A stretch of 23,805 nucleotides of DNA, taken from the NCBI GenBank assembly GCA_021647745.1, contig JAKIUB010000033.1, positions 1-23,805 on the forward strand, read 5' to 3'. The position numbers were made by a program, and so were the translations under genes. This document shows, piece after piece, positions 1-8,452 of the stretch. Numbering within the stretch: position 1 is the stretch's first letter; each line of letters begins with the position of its first letter. Below the pieces are notes generated by a model, which had not been told where the DNA came from, did no database searches, and saw only the letters and a program-made list of their open reading frames with translations. This DNA comes from Paracoccaceae bacterium. GTDB lineage: Bacteria > Pseudomonadota > Alphaproteobacteria > Rhodobacterales > Rhodobacteraceae.

Positions 1-1
1 C

Positions 2-181
2 CTGTTGGCCCGCTTGGGAGGGGCCATGGAACGCGGCCGGATCAAGCAAATGGTCGGCCATATGGTGCGGCAAGTGATGGAGGCGCGGGGCTACCAGCTG
101 CAACAAGGCAACATGAAAATCACCCGCATCAGCAATATTTTCTCTCGCGGATCGCGTTTTGTGAAGCCTGAGGCGGCTTAG
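2..181 (+). CDS. Hypothetical protein, C-terminal fragment (5' end outside window)
   Basis: An open frame enters from the left edge and ends at a TAG, giving the last 59 residues of a protein. The segment is basic, with an internal MERGRIKQM stretch and a tail reading SRGSRFVKPEAA, and has no membrane segment. I do not recognise the family and assign no function. It reads like real coding sequence: good codon choice and uninterrupted up to the stop, 65 bases before parE on the same strand. An internal ATG at 26 could in principle start a 51-residue protein, but there is no clear Shine-Dalgarno sequence before it, so a truncated longer gene is more likely. Confidence 0.55.
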   Translation: MLARLGGAMERGRIKQMVGHMVRQVMEARGYQLQQGNMKITRISNIFSRGSRFVKPEAA

Positions 182-194
182 CCCATACTATATG

Positions 195-224
195 TTGTCG
201 CCCCCCTGCCCTTTCTGCCATAAT
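195..224 (+). promoter_or_regulatory. Candidate sigma-70 promoter of parE
   Basis: TTGTCG (195-200) and CATAAT (219-224) are separated by 18 bases. They match the -35 and -10 consensus at 4 and 5 of 6 positions. Transcription would start near 231, leaving a very short leader that begins at the AAGGAA ribosome binding site (234-239). Found by eye and not tested against background. Confidence 0.35.
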
Positions 225-246
225 GTAGGCAAAAAGGAATCGAGCT

Positions 247-2208
247 ATGGCCAACGACCTCTTCAACGAAGATGCCGCCTCTAATGATTATGACGCCTCT
301 TCCATCGAGGTGCTGGAAGGGCTGGAGCCGGTGCGCAAGCGGCCCGGCATGTATATTGGCGGCACGGATAGCCGCGCGATGCACCACCTTGTGGCCGAGG
401 TTTTGGATAACTCGATGGACGAGGCCACCGCGGGCCATGCCAACCGGATCGAGGTTGAGCTGTTGGCGGATTATTCGGTGATGATCCGCGACAATGGCCG
501 TGGCATTCCGATTGATCCACACCCGAAATTCCCCGATAAATCAGCGCTTGAGGTGATTTTGACCACGCTGCACGCGGGCGGTAAATTCACCGAGGGGGCC
601 TATCAAACATCCGGCGGGCTAAACGGCGTTGGCTCCTCGGTGGTGAACGCGCTGAGTGACAGCTTGGTGGTGGAAGTCGCGCGGAATCGCGAGCTTTACA
701 GCCAGAGCTATTCACGCGGGAAGCCGCTGGGGCCGTTGGAGAAAATCGGGGCGGCACCAAATAGGCGCGGCACCACCGTCACCTTTCACCCCGACCCTGA
801 TATTTTTGGCAAGCTCAAGTTCAAGCCAGCAAAGCTTTACGAGCTTGTGCGCTCCAAAGCCTTCCTGTTTTCCGGCGTAGAAATTCGCTGGAAGTCGGCG
901 ATTGAGGACGGCGAAATGCCGATGGAGGCCAAGTTCCACTATCCCGGCGGGCTGGCGGAATACTTGTCCGAGGTGCTGGGCAAAGTGATGGCCTATGCCG
1001 ATACGCCCTTCGCGGGCAAGGTGGACTTTCAGGAAAAGTTCAACCAGCCCGGCTCGGTGGAATGGGCGATCAACTGGACCCCGATGCGCGACGGCTTTCT
1101 CGACAGCTATTGCAACACCGTGCCCACCCGCGATGGCGGCACCCATGAAAGCGGCTTTTGGTCAGCTATCCTGAAGGGTATCCGCGCTTACGGCGAGTTG
1201 GTGGGCAATAAAAAATCCGCCAGCATTGTGCGCGACGATCTGACAACAGGCGGCTGCGCGCTGCTGTCTATTTTCATCCGCGACCCGAGCTTTGTTGGCC
1301 AAACCAAGGACCGACTATCCAATGAAACCGCGCAAAAGATGGTTGAAAATGCGGTGCGCGACCATTTTGACAACTGGCTGGCCTCGGATACCAAATCAGC
1401 TGGGGCCATTCTTGATTACCTCGTGCTGCGCGCTGAAGAACGGCTGAAAAGGCGGGCCGAAAAGGAAACCCAGCGCAAATCCGCAACCAAACGGCTGCGG
1501 CTACCGGGCAAGCTGGCGGATTGCTCGGGGGCAAATAAAGAAGGCTCGGAGCTGTTTATTGTGGAGGGCGACTCGGCGGGCGGTTCGGCCAAGCAGGGGC
1601 GGAACCGGAAGACGCAGGCGATTTTGCCGCTCAAGGGCAAAATTCTGAATGTGCTCGGTGCAGCTAGCAACAAAATGATGCAAAATCAAGAGATTAGCGA
1701 CCTTTGTCAAGCTATGGGCGTGCAGATGGGCAGCAAGTTTAACGTGGCAGACCTGCGCTATGACCGGATTATCATCATGACCGACGCGGATGTGGACGGT
1801 GCCCATATCTCGGCCCTCCTCATGACCCTGTTTTTCACTCAAATGCGGCCCTTGATTGATAACGGACACCTTTACTTGGCCGCCCCGCCGCTATTTAGGC
1901 TGACGCAGGGGGCAAAATCGGTGTATGCGGCGGACGCTGCCGAGCGGGATGAATGGCTGGAAAAGGGGCTGGGCGCGCGGGGCAAAATCGAGGTTTCCCG
2001 CTTTAAGGGGCTGGGGGAAATGAACCCGAGCCAGCTGAAAGAAACCACGATGGACCCGAAATCCCGCACCCTGATCAAGGTGACCATCGAGGAGGACGAA
2101 CCCGGCGAAACGGGGGATTTGGTGGAGCGCCTGATGGGCAAAAAACCGGAGCTGCGGTTTCAGTATATTCAGGAAAACGCGCAGTTTGTGGAGGGGTTGG
2201 ATGTTTAA
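247..2208 (+). CDS. parE: DNA topoisomerase IV subunit B (ParE)
   Basis: ATPase subunit of topoisomerase IV, which with ParC decatenates daughter chromosomes and relaxes supercoils in an ATP-dependent way. The 653 residues start with a GHKL ATPase domain: E51 and N55 in AEVLDNSMDEA, DNGRGIP at 82-88, and the lid GGLNGVGSS around 123-131. A transducer domain follows. Then comes the TOPRIM domain, with E440 in EGDSAGGSA and D513/D515 in DADVDGAH providing the metal-binding acidic residues. The length and the absence of the large insert seen in some GyrB proteins favour ParE over GyrB. The ATG has AAGGAA seven bases upstream. It appears to be a single-gene unit, because the next intact gene is on the other strand. 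Confidence 0.95.
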   Translation: MANDLFNEDAASNDYDASSIEVLEGLEPVRKRPGMYIGGTDSRAMHHLVAEVLDNSMDEATAGHANRIEVELLADYSVMIRDNGRGIPIDPHPKFPDKSALEVILTTLHAGGKFTEGAYQTSGGLNGVGSSVVNALSDSLVVEVARNRELYSQSYSRGKPLGPLEKIGAAPNRRGTTVTFHPDPDIFGKLKFKPAKLYELVRSKAFLFSGVEIRWKSAIEDGEMPMEAKFHYPGGLAEYLSEVLGKVMAYADTPFAGKVDFQEKFNQPGSVEWAINWTPMRDGFLDSYCNTVPTRDGGTHESGFWSAILKGIRAYGELVGNKKSASIVRDDLTTGGCALLSIFIRDPSFVGQTKDRLSNETAQKMVENAVRDHFDNWLASDTKSAGAILDYLVLRAEERLKRRAEKETQRKSATKRLRLPGKLADCSGANKEGSELFIVEGDSAGGSAKQGRNRKTQAILPLKGKILNVLGAASNKMMQNQEISDLCQAMGVQMGSKFNVADLRYDRIIIMTDADVDGAHISALLMTLFFTQMRPLIDNGHLYLAAPPLFRLTQGAKSVYAADAAERDEWLEKGLGARGKIEVSRFKGLGEMNPSQLKETTMDPKSRTLIKVTIEEDEPGETGDLVERLMGKKPELRFQYIQENAQFVEGLDV

Positions 2209-2220
2209 GGGAATTAAAAC

Positions 2221-2470
2221 ATGTATTGGATACAAATACTTACCGCTCTATTAACCCCTGTCATTGCTATTTTTGGGGCGTATATAGCCTTTCAATAATG
2301 GAGCGTAAACCGAGCCAATTTGAAAGAACGCCTACAAGGACTTGGCTGCAAATTCACCCGCAGATGACAGCCCAGTGGTAATGACAAAAAAGGCTACCGT
2401 CGAACTCAAATGGCTGATTGCTCAAATTAACATCCTATTTGAAATAGTTCGATCCTTACTTAAGCTTTGA
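2221..2470 (+). pseudogene. Decayed small membrane-protein gene
   Basis: An ATG at 2221 opens 25 codons with a hydrophobic N-terminal helix (WIQILTALLTPVIAIFGAYIAFQ), then meets TAA at 2296-2298. Reading through the stop in the same frame continues as WSVNRANLKERL before a second stop at 2365. From memory, a common family of small membrane-anchored bacterial proteins has YIAxQQW followed by N-x-x-L-K at exactly this point, so the TAA looks like a CAA glutamine codon changed by one C-to-T transition. The downstream part continues open in another frame (2324-2470, ending IVRSLLKL), which suggests a frameshift or internal deletion as well. The 25-residue peptide could still be made, but no convincing ribosome binding site is present beyond a weak AAGGGAA about 10 bases upstream. 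Beyond these fragments I see nothing in the 2209-2484 gap, including no clear terminator for the two genes converging on it. Confidence 0.55.
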
Positions 2471-2484
2471 AAAGCACTTATAAT

Positions 2485-4287
2485 TCAAGCTCCCCCCAAC
2501 TCCTCCAACTCCATCCACTCCGCCTCGGCATCCGAGAGCATGTCATGCCGGGCCACCAGCGCATCGCTGGCTTTTTGGAACTTGTCGGGGTCGGCGGTGA
2601 AAAGCTCGGGGTCGGCCATCAGGGCTTCCAGCTTGGCAATCTCGGCTTCGAGTTTGGAAATCACATCGGGCAGCGCTTTTAGGCGGTGCTCTTGCTTGAA
2701 GCTGAGGCCAGACTTTGCCGCAGCCGTTTTCACCTGTGCCTCACCCTTTTTCTTGGGCTTTGCCGCGGCTTCCGCCGCCACGGCCCCGCGCTGGCTTTGG
2801 TAATCTGTCCAGCCGCCCGCGTATACAATCGCGTTGCCGTCGCCTTCCATGGCGATGGTGGTATCGGCCACACGGTCAAGAAAATCGCGGTCGTGGGAGA
2901 CCAGAATAACCGTGCCATCGTAATCGTCGATCAGCTCTTGCAGCAGGTCGAGGGTTTCCACGTCGAGGTCATTCGTTGGCTCGTCGAGAATAAGCACATT
3001 GCTTTCCTGCGCCATAATTCGCGCCAGCAAAAGCCGCGCCTTTTCGCCACCGGAAAGGCTGCGGATAGGGGCACGGGCTTGGGCCTCGGAAAACAGGAAA
3101 TCCTTCAAATAACCAACAACATGGCGCGGCACGCCCCGCACCATGACTTGGTCATTATTGCCCGAAACGCCAAGCGCCGGATCTCCGGTCAGGGCATCCC
3201 AGAGGGATTGGTTCGGGTCGAGCGCTTCACGGTTCTGGTCAAACACCGCCAAGGAAAGATTGGTGCCGAGCTTGATCTCGCCGCTATCGGGGGCCAGCTC
3301 TCCGGTCAGGATTTTGAGCAGCGTGGTTTTGCCGGTGCCGTTGGGGCCAACCAGCGCAATGCGGTCTCCGCGCATTACCCGCAGGCTGAAATCCTGCACG
3401 ATGGGGCGCTCATAGGCCATGTAAATCTCGCGGGCTTCCACCACGAGACGGCCAGATTTGGGGCCACCCTCAAAGGCCATCGCAGCAGAACCGATTTGCC
3501 TGATCTCGGCTGATTTCTGCGCCCGCATATCTTGCAAGCGCCGCACCCGCCCCATATTGCGTTTGCGGCGGCCAGAAATGCCCTCAACCGCCCAACGGGC
3601 CTCGGCCTTTATCAGGCGCTTAAGCTTATGGCGCTGCATGTCTTCGTCTTCAAACACCTTGTCGCGCCACTCCTCAAAGCCCACAAACCCGGTGTTTTGG
3701 CGACGCACAATGCCACGGTCTACCCAGAGGGTGGTGCGGGTGAGCGCGCGCAGGAAGGCGCGGTCATGGCTGATAAGCACAAAGGCCTTGCGGATTTGCG
3801 CGAGGTGGCCCTCAAGCCATGCAATCGCCTCGATGTCGAGGTGGTTTGTTGGCTCGTCGAGCAGTAACAGGTCGGCCTCGCTGGCCAATATCTGCGCAAT
3901 CGCCGCCCGCCTCCGCTCTCCGCCCGAGGCATCTTCACAGCGGATATCAGGCGAAAGCTTGATGCCCTCCATCGCAATTTCAACGCGGTAGAAGTCAGCG
4001 GGGTCGAGGCCATCGGTGGCATAGTCAAACAGGGTTTCAAAGCCGCTAAAATCAGGGTCTTGCGCCATATAGGCCACGGCCATGCCGGGCTGCACGAAGC
4101 GGCCTCCGGCGTCTGGCTCCATGATCCCCGCCATCACCTTCAAAAGCGTAGATTTGCCCGAGCCATTGCGGCCCACAAGGCAGATACGCTCGCCGGAATG
4201 CACGGTTAGCTCCACCCCGTCAAACAGCGGGTGGCCGCCAAAGGTGAGCATGATGTCGGATAGGGTCAGGATCGGTGCAGGTGCCAT
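2485..4287 (-). CDS. uup: ABC-F family ATPase, Uup-like
   Basis: A cytosolic tandem ATPase with two nucleotide-binding domains and no membrane domain. ABC-F proteins act on ribosomes or nucleic acid rather than as transporters. Site 1 has Walker A at 39-47 (GRNGSGKST), signature SGGER at 121-125 and LDEPT at 143-147. A basic linker lies between the domains (about 215-265). Site 2 has Walker A at 314-322, LSGGEK at 411-416 and LDEPTND at 434-440. The last 75 residues form a charged coiled coil (SKLEAEIAKLEALM), the DNA/ribosome-binding tail typical of Uup. At 600 residues it is slightly shorter than E. coli Uup. The start ATG lacks a strong Shine-Dalgarno sequence, and the gene lies 31 bases after the DUF1801 gene, so the two are probably co-transcribed. 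Family certain; the Uup subtype rests on the C-terminal tail. Confidence 0.88.
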   Translation of the reverse strand: MAPAPILTLSDIMLTFGGHPLFDGVELTVHSGERICLVGRNGSGKSTLLKVMAGIMEPDAGGRFVQPGMAVAYMAQDPDFSGFETLFDYATDGLDPADFYRVEIAMEGIKLSPDIRCEDASGGERRRAAIAQILASEADLLLLDEPTNHLDIEAIAWLEGHLAQIRKAFVLISHDRAFLRALTRTTLWVDRGIVRRQNTGFVGFEEWRDKVFEDEDMQRHKLKRLIKAEARWAVEGISGRRKRNMGRVRRLQDMRAQKSAEIRQIGSAAMAFEGGPKSGRLVVEAREIYMAYERPIVQDFSLRVMRGDRIALVGPNGTGKTTLLKILTGELAPDSGEIKLGTNLSLAVFDQNREALDPNQSLWDALTGDPALGVSGNNDQVMVRGVPRHVVGYLKDFLFSEAQARAPIRSLSGGEKARLLLARIMAQESNVLILDEPTNDLDVETLDLLQELIDDYDGTVILVSHDRDFLDRVADTTIAMEGDGNAIVYAGGWTDYQSQRGAVAAEAAAKPKKKGEAQVKTAAAKSGLSFKQEHRLKALPDVISKLEAEIAKLEALMADPELFTADPDKFQKASDALVARHDMLSDAEAEWMELEELGGA

Positions 4288-4318
4288 TGGCGTGCTATCG
4301 CCCGCCTGCGGCAGAAGG

Positions 4319-4684
4319 TCAAGCCATATGATAGGTGAGCGCGGCGCGGATCAGAAGATCAATCGCCTCTGGAGGGCTCTCATGCGTAGAAAAACGCACG
4401 GCACGATTACCCTCATAGCAAAGCCCGGGGCATAATACCTTGAAGTCAGACATCAGCGCGGTCTGGCAATGGGTATAAAGCGCAAAACCACCTGTCTTGG
4501 GCACCCCGAGCCGGATGGTCGAGCCTTTGGGCGCAAGATAGGCAGGCTGCCCCCGGCGTAGTGCCTCCTCCAGCACTATTCCCTCGGTCTTGGCTACCGC
4601 AAATATCCGCCCCCTGAGGGTCAGCAACCCTTCTCTTGCCCCGTCCGGGTATTTGCTGAAGGCTTTTGCTACATTATCGTCCAA
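4319..4684 (-). CDS. DUF1801 domain protein
   Basis: A 121-residue soluble protein that fits the DUF1801 (YdhG-like) fold. The pattern is an N-terminal helix followed by EEALRRGQPAYLAPKGSTIRLG, a central GGFALYTHC strand and a closing segment with AVRFSTHESPP before a last helix. The biochemical role of this family is not established, and I infer nothing beyond the fold. The best start is a TTG preceded at about seven bases by GGAAGGGG. No ATG lies nearby in frame, and the next methionine would remove much of the domain. It precedes the ABC-F gene on the same strand and is likely the first gene of that short operon. Confidence 0.75.
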   Translation of the reverse strand: MDDNVAKAFSKYPDGAREGLLTLRGRIFAVAKTEGIVLEEALRRGQPAYLAPKGSTIRLGVPKTGGFALYTHCQTALMSDFKVLCPGLCYEGNRAVRFSTHESPPEAIDLLIRAALTYHMA

Positions 4685-4780
4685 ATTTTTACCCCTTCCC
4701 CCAGGCTAAAGCTATACTAACCCCGCCAACGCACAAAGCCATTTCCCCGCCATTTCCCGCAAGCGGTTTTTTTACTTCAC

Positions 4781-4809
4781 TTGGCGGCCAGAGTTTTCTA
4801 AGCTAAACT
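4781..4809 (+). promoter_or_regulatory. Candidate promoter of the valine-catabolism operon
   Basis: TTGGCG (4781-4786) and TAAACT (4804-4809) are exactly 17 bases apart and end 28 bases before the dehydrogenase ATG. Each matches consensus at 4 of 6 positions. A GAGGG ribosome binding site follows near 4829-4833. Assigned by eye. Confidence 0.4.
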
Positions 4810-4837
4810 GAACACCCATTCATTTCACGAGGGCCTT

Positions 4838-5989
4838 ATGGATTTCGCTCTATCAGACGAACAGCAGATGATTTTTGATATGGCCCATGGTTTTGGCCAA
4901 TCCGAAATCGCCCCCCATGCGCAGGCTTGGGAGGAGGAGGGCACCATCCCCAAAAGCCTATGGCCCAAGATCGCTGCGCTAGGTTTTGGCGGGCTTTATG
5001 TGAGCGAGGAATACGGCGGCTCCGGCCTGTCGCGCCTTGATGCTACCTTGGTTTTCGAGGCCCTCGCCATGGCCTGCCCCGCCGTTGGCTCTTTTCTTTC
5101 TATCCACAATATGTGTGGCGGCATGATAGACAAATTCGGCAGCGCCGATACCAAGGCCAAATGGCTACCCAAGATGTGCACAATGGAGACCGTGTTTTCA
5201 TATGCCTTGACCGAACCGGGCAGCGGATCAGACGCTTCAGCCCTACGCACAAAAGCTTCAAAAACCGCTACCGGCTACAGCCTCTCCGGCACCAAAGCGT
5301 TCATCTCCGGCGGTGGCTATTCAGACGCTTACCTCGTGATGGCCCGCACTGGCAAAAATGGTCCCAAGGGCATCTCCAGCATGGTCGTTGAAGCCGGCAG
5401 CGAGGGGCTCTCATTTGGCGCCCTCGAGAAAAAGATGGGCTGGAAAGCGCAGCCTACCACACAGGTGCAATTTGACGATTGCAACATTCCGGCAGAAAAC
5501 CTGATCGGCGAGGAAGGCAAAGGCTTTAACTATGCGATGGCAGGGTTGGATGGCGGGCGGCTGAATATCTCGGCCAGCGCTCTGGGGGGCGCACAACAAG
5601 CGCTGAATATCGCACTGGATTACATGGGCGAGCGCCAGGCTTTTGGCAAAACCCTTGACCAGTTTCAGGCGCTGCAATTTCGCGTGGCGGATATGGAAAC
5701 AGAGCTGCAAGCTGCGCGCACATTCCTGCGCCAAGCAGCGTGGAAGCTTGATACAGGCGCGCCGGATGCCAGCAAATTCTGCGCCATGGCCAAGCGTTTT
5801 GTCACCGATACTGCTTTCGAGGTTGCAAATGGCAGCCTGCAAATGCTGGGCGGTTATGGGTATTTGGCTGATTATGGTATCGAGAAAATCGTGCGGGATT
5901 TGCGGGTGCACCAGATACTCGAGGGCACCAACGAAATCATGCGGTTGATTACCGCGCGTGCATTGCTAAAGGAGCGTGATCATGGCTGA
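4838..5989 (+). CDS. Acyl-CoA dehydrogenase, isobutyryl-CoA dehydrogenase type
   Basis: An FAD flavoenzyme that oxidises an acyl-CoA to the 2,3-enoyl-CoA and passes electrons to ETF. The 383 residues show the three-part acyl-CoA dehydrogenase fold: a helical N-terminus (MDFALSDEQQMIFDMA), the FAD-contacting TEPGSGSD at 125-132, and the C-terminal helical domain with the catalytic base E362 in ILEGTNEIMR. The SIHNMCGGMI segment and GGYSDAYLVMARTG resemble the ACAD8/isobutyryl-CoA branch. The neighbours are the hydrolase and dehydrogenase of the same valine pathway, which makes isobutyryl-CoA the likely substrate (producing methacrylyl-CoA). Short branched or straight-chain acyl-CoAs cannot be excluded. 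The stop overlaps the next gene's start by eight bases, indicating translational coupling. Confidence 0.88.
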   Translation: MDFALSDEQQMIFDMAHGFGQSEIAPHAQAWEEEGTIPKSLWPKIAALGFGGLYVSEEYGGSGLSRLDATLVFEALAMACPAVGSFLSIHNMCGGMIDKFGSADTKAKWLPKMCTMETVFSYALTEPGSGSDASALRTKASKTATGYSLSGTKAFISGGGYSDAYLVMARTGKNGPKGISSMVVEAGSEGLSFGALEKKMGWKAQPTTQVQFDDCNIPAENLIGEEGKGFNYAMAGLDGGRLNISASALGGAQQALNIALDYMGERQAFGKTLDQFQALQFRVADMETELQAARTFLRQAAWKLDTGAPDASKFCAMAKRFVTDTAFEVANGSLQMLGGYGYLADYGIEKIVRDLRVHQILEGTNEIMRLITARALLKERDHG

Positions 5990-7007
5990 TATAGACATCC
6001 GCATCACCGGTAAGGCCGGTCGCATAACACTAAACCGCCCGCAGGCACTCAACGCCCTGACCTATAATATGGTGCGAGCCATCGAAGCCACACTCGATGA
6101 TTGGGCCACCAACTCCGCTGTAAAGCTGGTAATCATAGACGCCGCCGGGGAAAAAGCCTTTTGCGCTGGAGGTGATATCCAGCAAATGTATGACACCGCC
6201 AAATCAGGCGATTTTGAGTATGGCCGCCAGTTCTGGCGTGACGAATACCGAATGAACGCCAAGCTCTTCAACTTCCCCAAACCTTATGTTGCTTTCATGC
6301 AGGGCTTCACCATGGGCGGCGGGGTTGGCATTTCGTGCCATGGCTCACACCGGATCGTGTGTGAAAACTCCCAAATCGCCATGCCGGAATGCGGCATTGG
6401 CCTTGTGCCCGATGTCGGCGGCTCCCTCTTGCTCGCCCGCGCGCCCGGCAGCCTTGGCGAATACCTCGGCTGCACCGGCACACGCATGGATGCGGGCAAC
6501 GCGGTTTATGCGGGCTTTGCTGATTATTACCTCCCCCGCGCCGCATGGCCCGCCCTGATTGAAGTGCTGGAAGCCAGTGCTGATGTAGGCAGCATAGACC
6601 GCGCGGCCCTACCCGCGCCGAATGCCGCTCTCAAGGCCGAGCAGCCTGAAATTGACCGGAATTTCAATGGCAAGACCGTAGCCGATATCATCCGTGGCTT
6701 CAAAGGCTCTGATTGGGAGAAAGCCACCGAAAAAGCCCTGCGTCGCAATTGCCCGCTTTCGGTTGAATGCACGCTTGCAATGGTGCGGCGCGTGCGCGGG
6801 CTGGATACAATCGAAGGGGCCTTGGGCATGGAATACCGCTTCACCCACCGCTCGGCCTCGAAGGGTGATTTTGTCGAGGGTATTCGGGCCGCGATCATCG
6901 ATAAAGACCGCAACCCGCAATGGAACCCTGCCACGCTGGAGGCGGTAACCCCGCTTCAAGTTAGCAAAATGCTGATGCCCCTCGGGGATGAGGCACTAAA
7001 ACTATAA
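5982..7007 (+). CDS. 3-hydroxyisobutyryl-CoA hydrolase (crotonase superfamily)
   Basis: Predicted to release CoA from 3-hydroxyisobutyryl-CoA in valine degradation. The 341-residue length fits HIBCH rather than a simple enoyl-CoA hydratase of about 260 residues. Visible marks are LNRPQALNALT at 17-27, the oxyanion-hole segment AFCAGGDI at 59-66, GFTMGGGVG at 108-116, and MPECGIGLVPDVGG at 134-147, which holds the hydrolase-type catalytic E136 and D144. I take the ATG at 5982 because AAGGAG (5969-5974) sits seven bases before it. An in-frame GTG at 5976 is too close to that site. It overlaps the dehydrogenase gene by eight bases and is followed ten bases later by mmsB. Confidence 0.87.
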   Translation: MADIDIRITGKAGRITLNRPQALNALTYNMVRAIEATLDDWATNSAVKLVIIDAAGEKAFCAGGDIQQMYDTAKSGDFEYGRQFWRDEYRMNAKLFNFPKPYVAFMQGFTMGGGVGISCHGSHRIVCENSQIAMPECGIGLVPDVGGSLLLARAPGSLGEYLGCTGTRMDAGNAVYAGFADYYLPRAAWPALIEVLEASADVGSIDRAALPAPNAALKAEQPEIDRNFNGKTVADIIRGFKGSDWEKATEKALRRNCPLSVECTLAMVRRVRGLDTIEGALGMEYRFTHRSASKGDFVEGIRAAIIDKDRNPQWNPATLEAVTPLQVSKMLMPLGDEALKL

Positions 7008-7017
7008 AGGAAACGCC

Positions 7018-7878
7018 ATGAAAATCGGATTTATCGGGCTCGGGAATATGGGTGGCCATATGGCCCGCAATCTGGCCACCGCTGGCCATACGGTTACAGG
7101 GTTTGACGTGGCGGGGGTCATGGTCGAGGGGGTGGCGCGGGCGGCCAGCAGCGCCGAGGCGGCCAGCAGCGCGGATGTCATCATCACCATGCTGCCAAAT
7201 GGCGAGATTTTGCGAGCCGTCGCCGCCGAAGTCATCCCCGCCATGCAGCCCGATGCCTGCTTCATTGATTGCTCGACGGTCGATGTGGATAGCGCCCGCG
7301 CCGTTGCGGCTGATTGGCCGTTAAGCGTTGATGCGCCGGTCTCGGGCGGCATTGGCGGGGCGGATGCCGGCACGCTGACTTTCATGGCGGGTGGGCCGGT
7401 GGCGGCGTTCAAAATCGCCGAGCCGCTGTTTGGGATCATGGGGCAAAAGGCGGTGCATTGCGGCGATAGCGGTGCAGGGCAAGCGGCAAAAATCTGCAAT
7501 AACATGATCCTCGGTGCCACCATGATCGTCACCTGCGAGGCCTTTGCCTTGGCTGACAAGCTCGGGCTGGACCGCCAAAAAATGTTTGATGTGGCCAGCA
7601 CTTCTTCCGGCTATTCCTGGAGCATGAACGCCTATTGCCCTGCCCCCGGCATTGGCCCGCAATCCCCCGCTGACAATGATTACAAACCCGGCTTTGCTGC
7701 CGAGCTGATGCTGAAAGACCTGCGCCTTTCCCAGCAAGCCGCCGAGGCCGTGGGGGCGGCCACGCCCTTGGGCGAACATGCCACGCAGGAATATGCGAAG
7801 TTTGTCGAGCATGAAGATGGCGCAGGCAAGGATTTCTCCGCCATGCTGCCGCGCCTATCAAAGATGCCGCGCGGTTAG
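7018..7878 (+). CDS. mmsB: 3-hydroxyisobutyrate dehydrogenase
   Basis: Oxidises 3-hydroxyisobutyrate to methylmalonate semialdehyde with NAD, the step after the hydrolase encoded just upstream. The Rossmann motif GLGNMG lies at 7-12, with D30 at the end of the second strand favouring NAD. The substrate-binding segment DAPVSGGIGGADAGTLTFM occupies 105-123. The catalytic lysine is K158 in GAGQAAKICNN, with the conserved N161/N162 after it. The 286-residue length is typical of the family. AAAGGAAA (7006-7013) is the ribosome binding site and overlaps the stop of the preceding gene, so it belongs to the same operon. Confidence 0.92.
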   Translation: MKIGFIGLGNMGGHMARNLATAGHTVTGFDVAGVMVEGVARAASSAEAASSADVIITMLPNGEILRAVAAEVIPAMQPDACFIDCSTVDVDSARAVAADWPLSVDAPVSGGIGGADAGTLTFMAGGPVAAFKIAEPLFGIMGQKAVHCGDSGAGQAAKICNNMILGATMIVTCEAFALADKLGLDRQKMFDVASTSSGYSWSMNAYCPAPGIGPQSPADNDYKPGFAAELMLKDLRLSQQAAEAVGAATPLGEHATQEYAKFVEHEDGAGKDFSAMLPRLSKMPRG

Positions 7879-7918
7879 CCCGACATCACGGCAACTCCCA
7901 AGGCCGAGGCCGCGGGGG

Positions 7919-8452
7919 TCAATCCCGCGCGGTCTCGGCTTTTGGCTGTAGCTCGTTCAAAAATGCCGCGACAGCCCCGCGTGATTTCAGATGAGCCGCC
8001 GCTATATGGGGTGGTAACGCCTGCATCAACCCCGCATCCTTTGGCCGCGTTCGCCAATAATAGCCGCCCACCCAATAAATAACGAAATACAGACTTAGCC
8101 GCTCGGGGCAGTTCGCGGCCATATCAGGGCGGGTTTGCCCCCGATAGCGCCACCACCGCGCCATTACCCGCCACACCCGCAGCCATGTTGGTAGGTCGAG
8201 AAAGATCGCATGATCCGCCCGTGCAATGCGCGCCTCGAAGGTGCTGTGGTGATTGCCATCAAACACCCATGCCTCCTTCGCCGTAGCCGCCAGCACCAGC
8301 GCCCGCGTTTCGTCTTTGCTGCGTGGCGCCCAACCCGCCCGATAATACATCGGATCAATATGGATCACGGGTAATCCCGTGATCTCGCCTACCCTGCGCG
8401 CCAAAGTGGATTTGCCCGAGCCCGAGCCGCCGAATATCATCACGCGCTTCAT
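7919..8452 (-). CDS. Small P-loop kinase (adenylate-kinase-like / FlaR-type)
   Basis: A 177-residue soluble ATPase or kinase. Walker A is GGSGSGKST at 8-16, right after the first strand. It is followed by HIDPMYYRAGW (about 31-41) and VFDGNHHSTFEARI, the pattern of the family often labelled topology modulation protein or adenylate kinase-like. The substrate is unknown, and neither NMP-kinase nor RNA-modifying roles can be chosen from sequence. The tail has an aromatic, basic stretch (RVWRVMARWWRYR) typical of this family. Its ATG overlaps the stop of the acyl-CoA synthetase gene in an ATGA, so the two are translationally coupled. It converges on mmsB with 40 bases between the stops. Confidence 0.7.
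   Translation of the reverse strand: MKRVMIFGGSGSGKSTLARRVGEITGLPVIHIDPMYYRAGWAPRSKDETRALVLAATAKEAWVFDGNHHSTFEARIARADHAIFLDLPTWLRVWRVMARWWRYRGQTRPDMAANCPERLSLYFVIYWVGGYYWRTRPKDAGLMQALPPHIAAAHLKSRGAVAAFLNELQPKAETARD

Noticed and set aside
2686..3513. Long plus-strand open frame of 275 codons opposite the ABC-F gene
   Set aside because: It is antisense to a clear ATPase, its codons mirror the real gene, and it shows no domain.
4757..4773. CCGCAAGCGG followed by seven T, resembling a terminator
   Set aside because: The stem can only be about three base pairs with a four-base loop, and no plus-strand gene ends nearby.
7911..7929. CGCGGG/CCCGCG inverted repeat between mmsB and the P-loop kinase
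   Set aside because: Part of it lies within the kinase coding end, there is no T-run on either strand, and such repeats are expected by chance in G+C-rich DNA.
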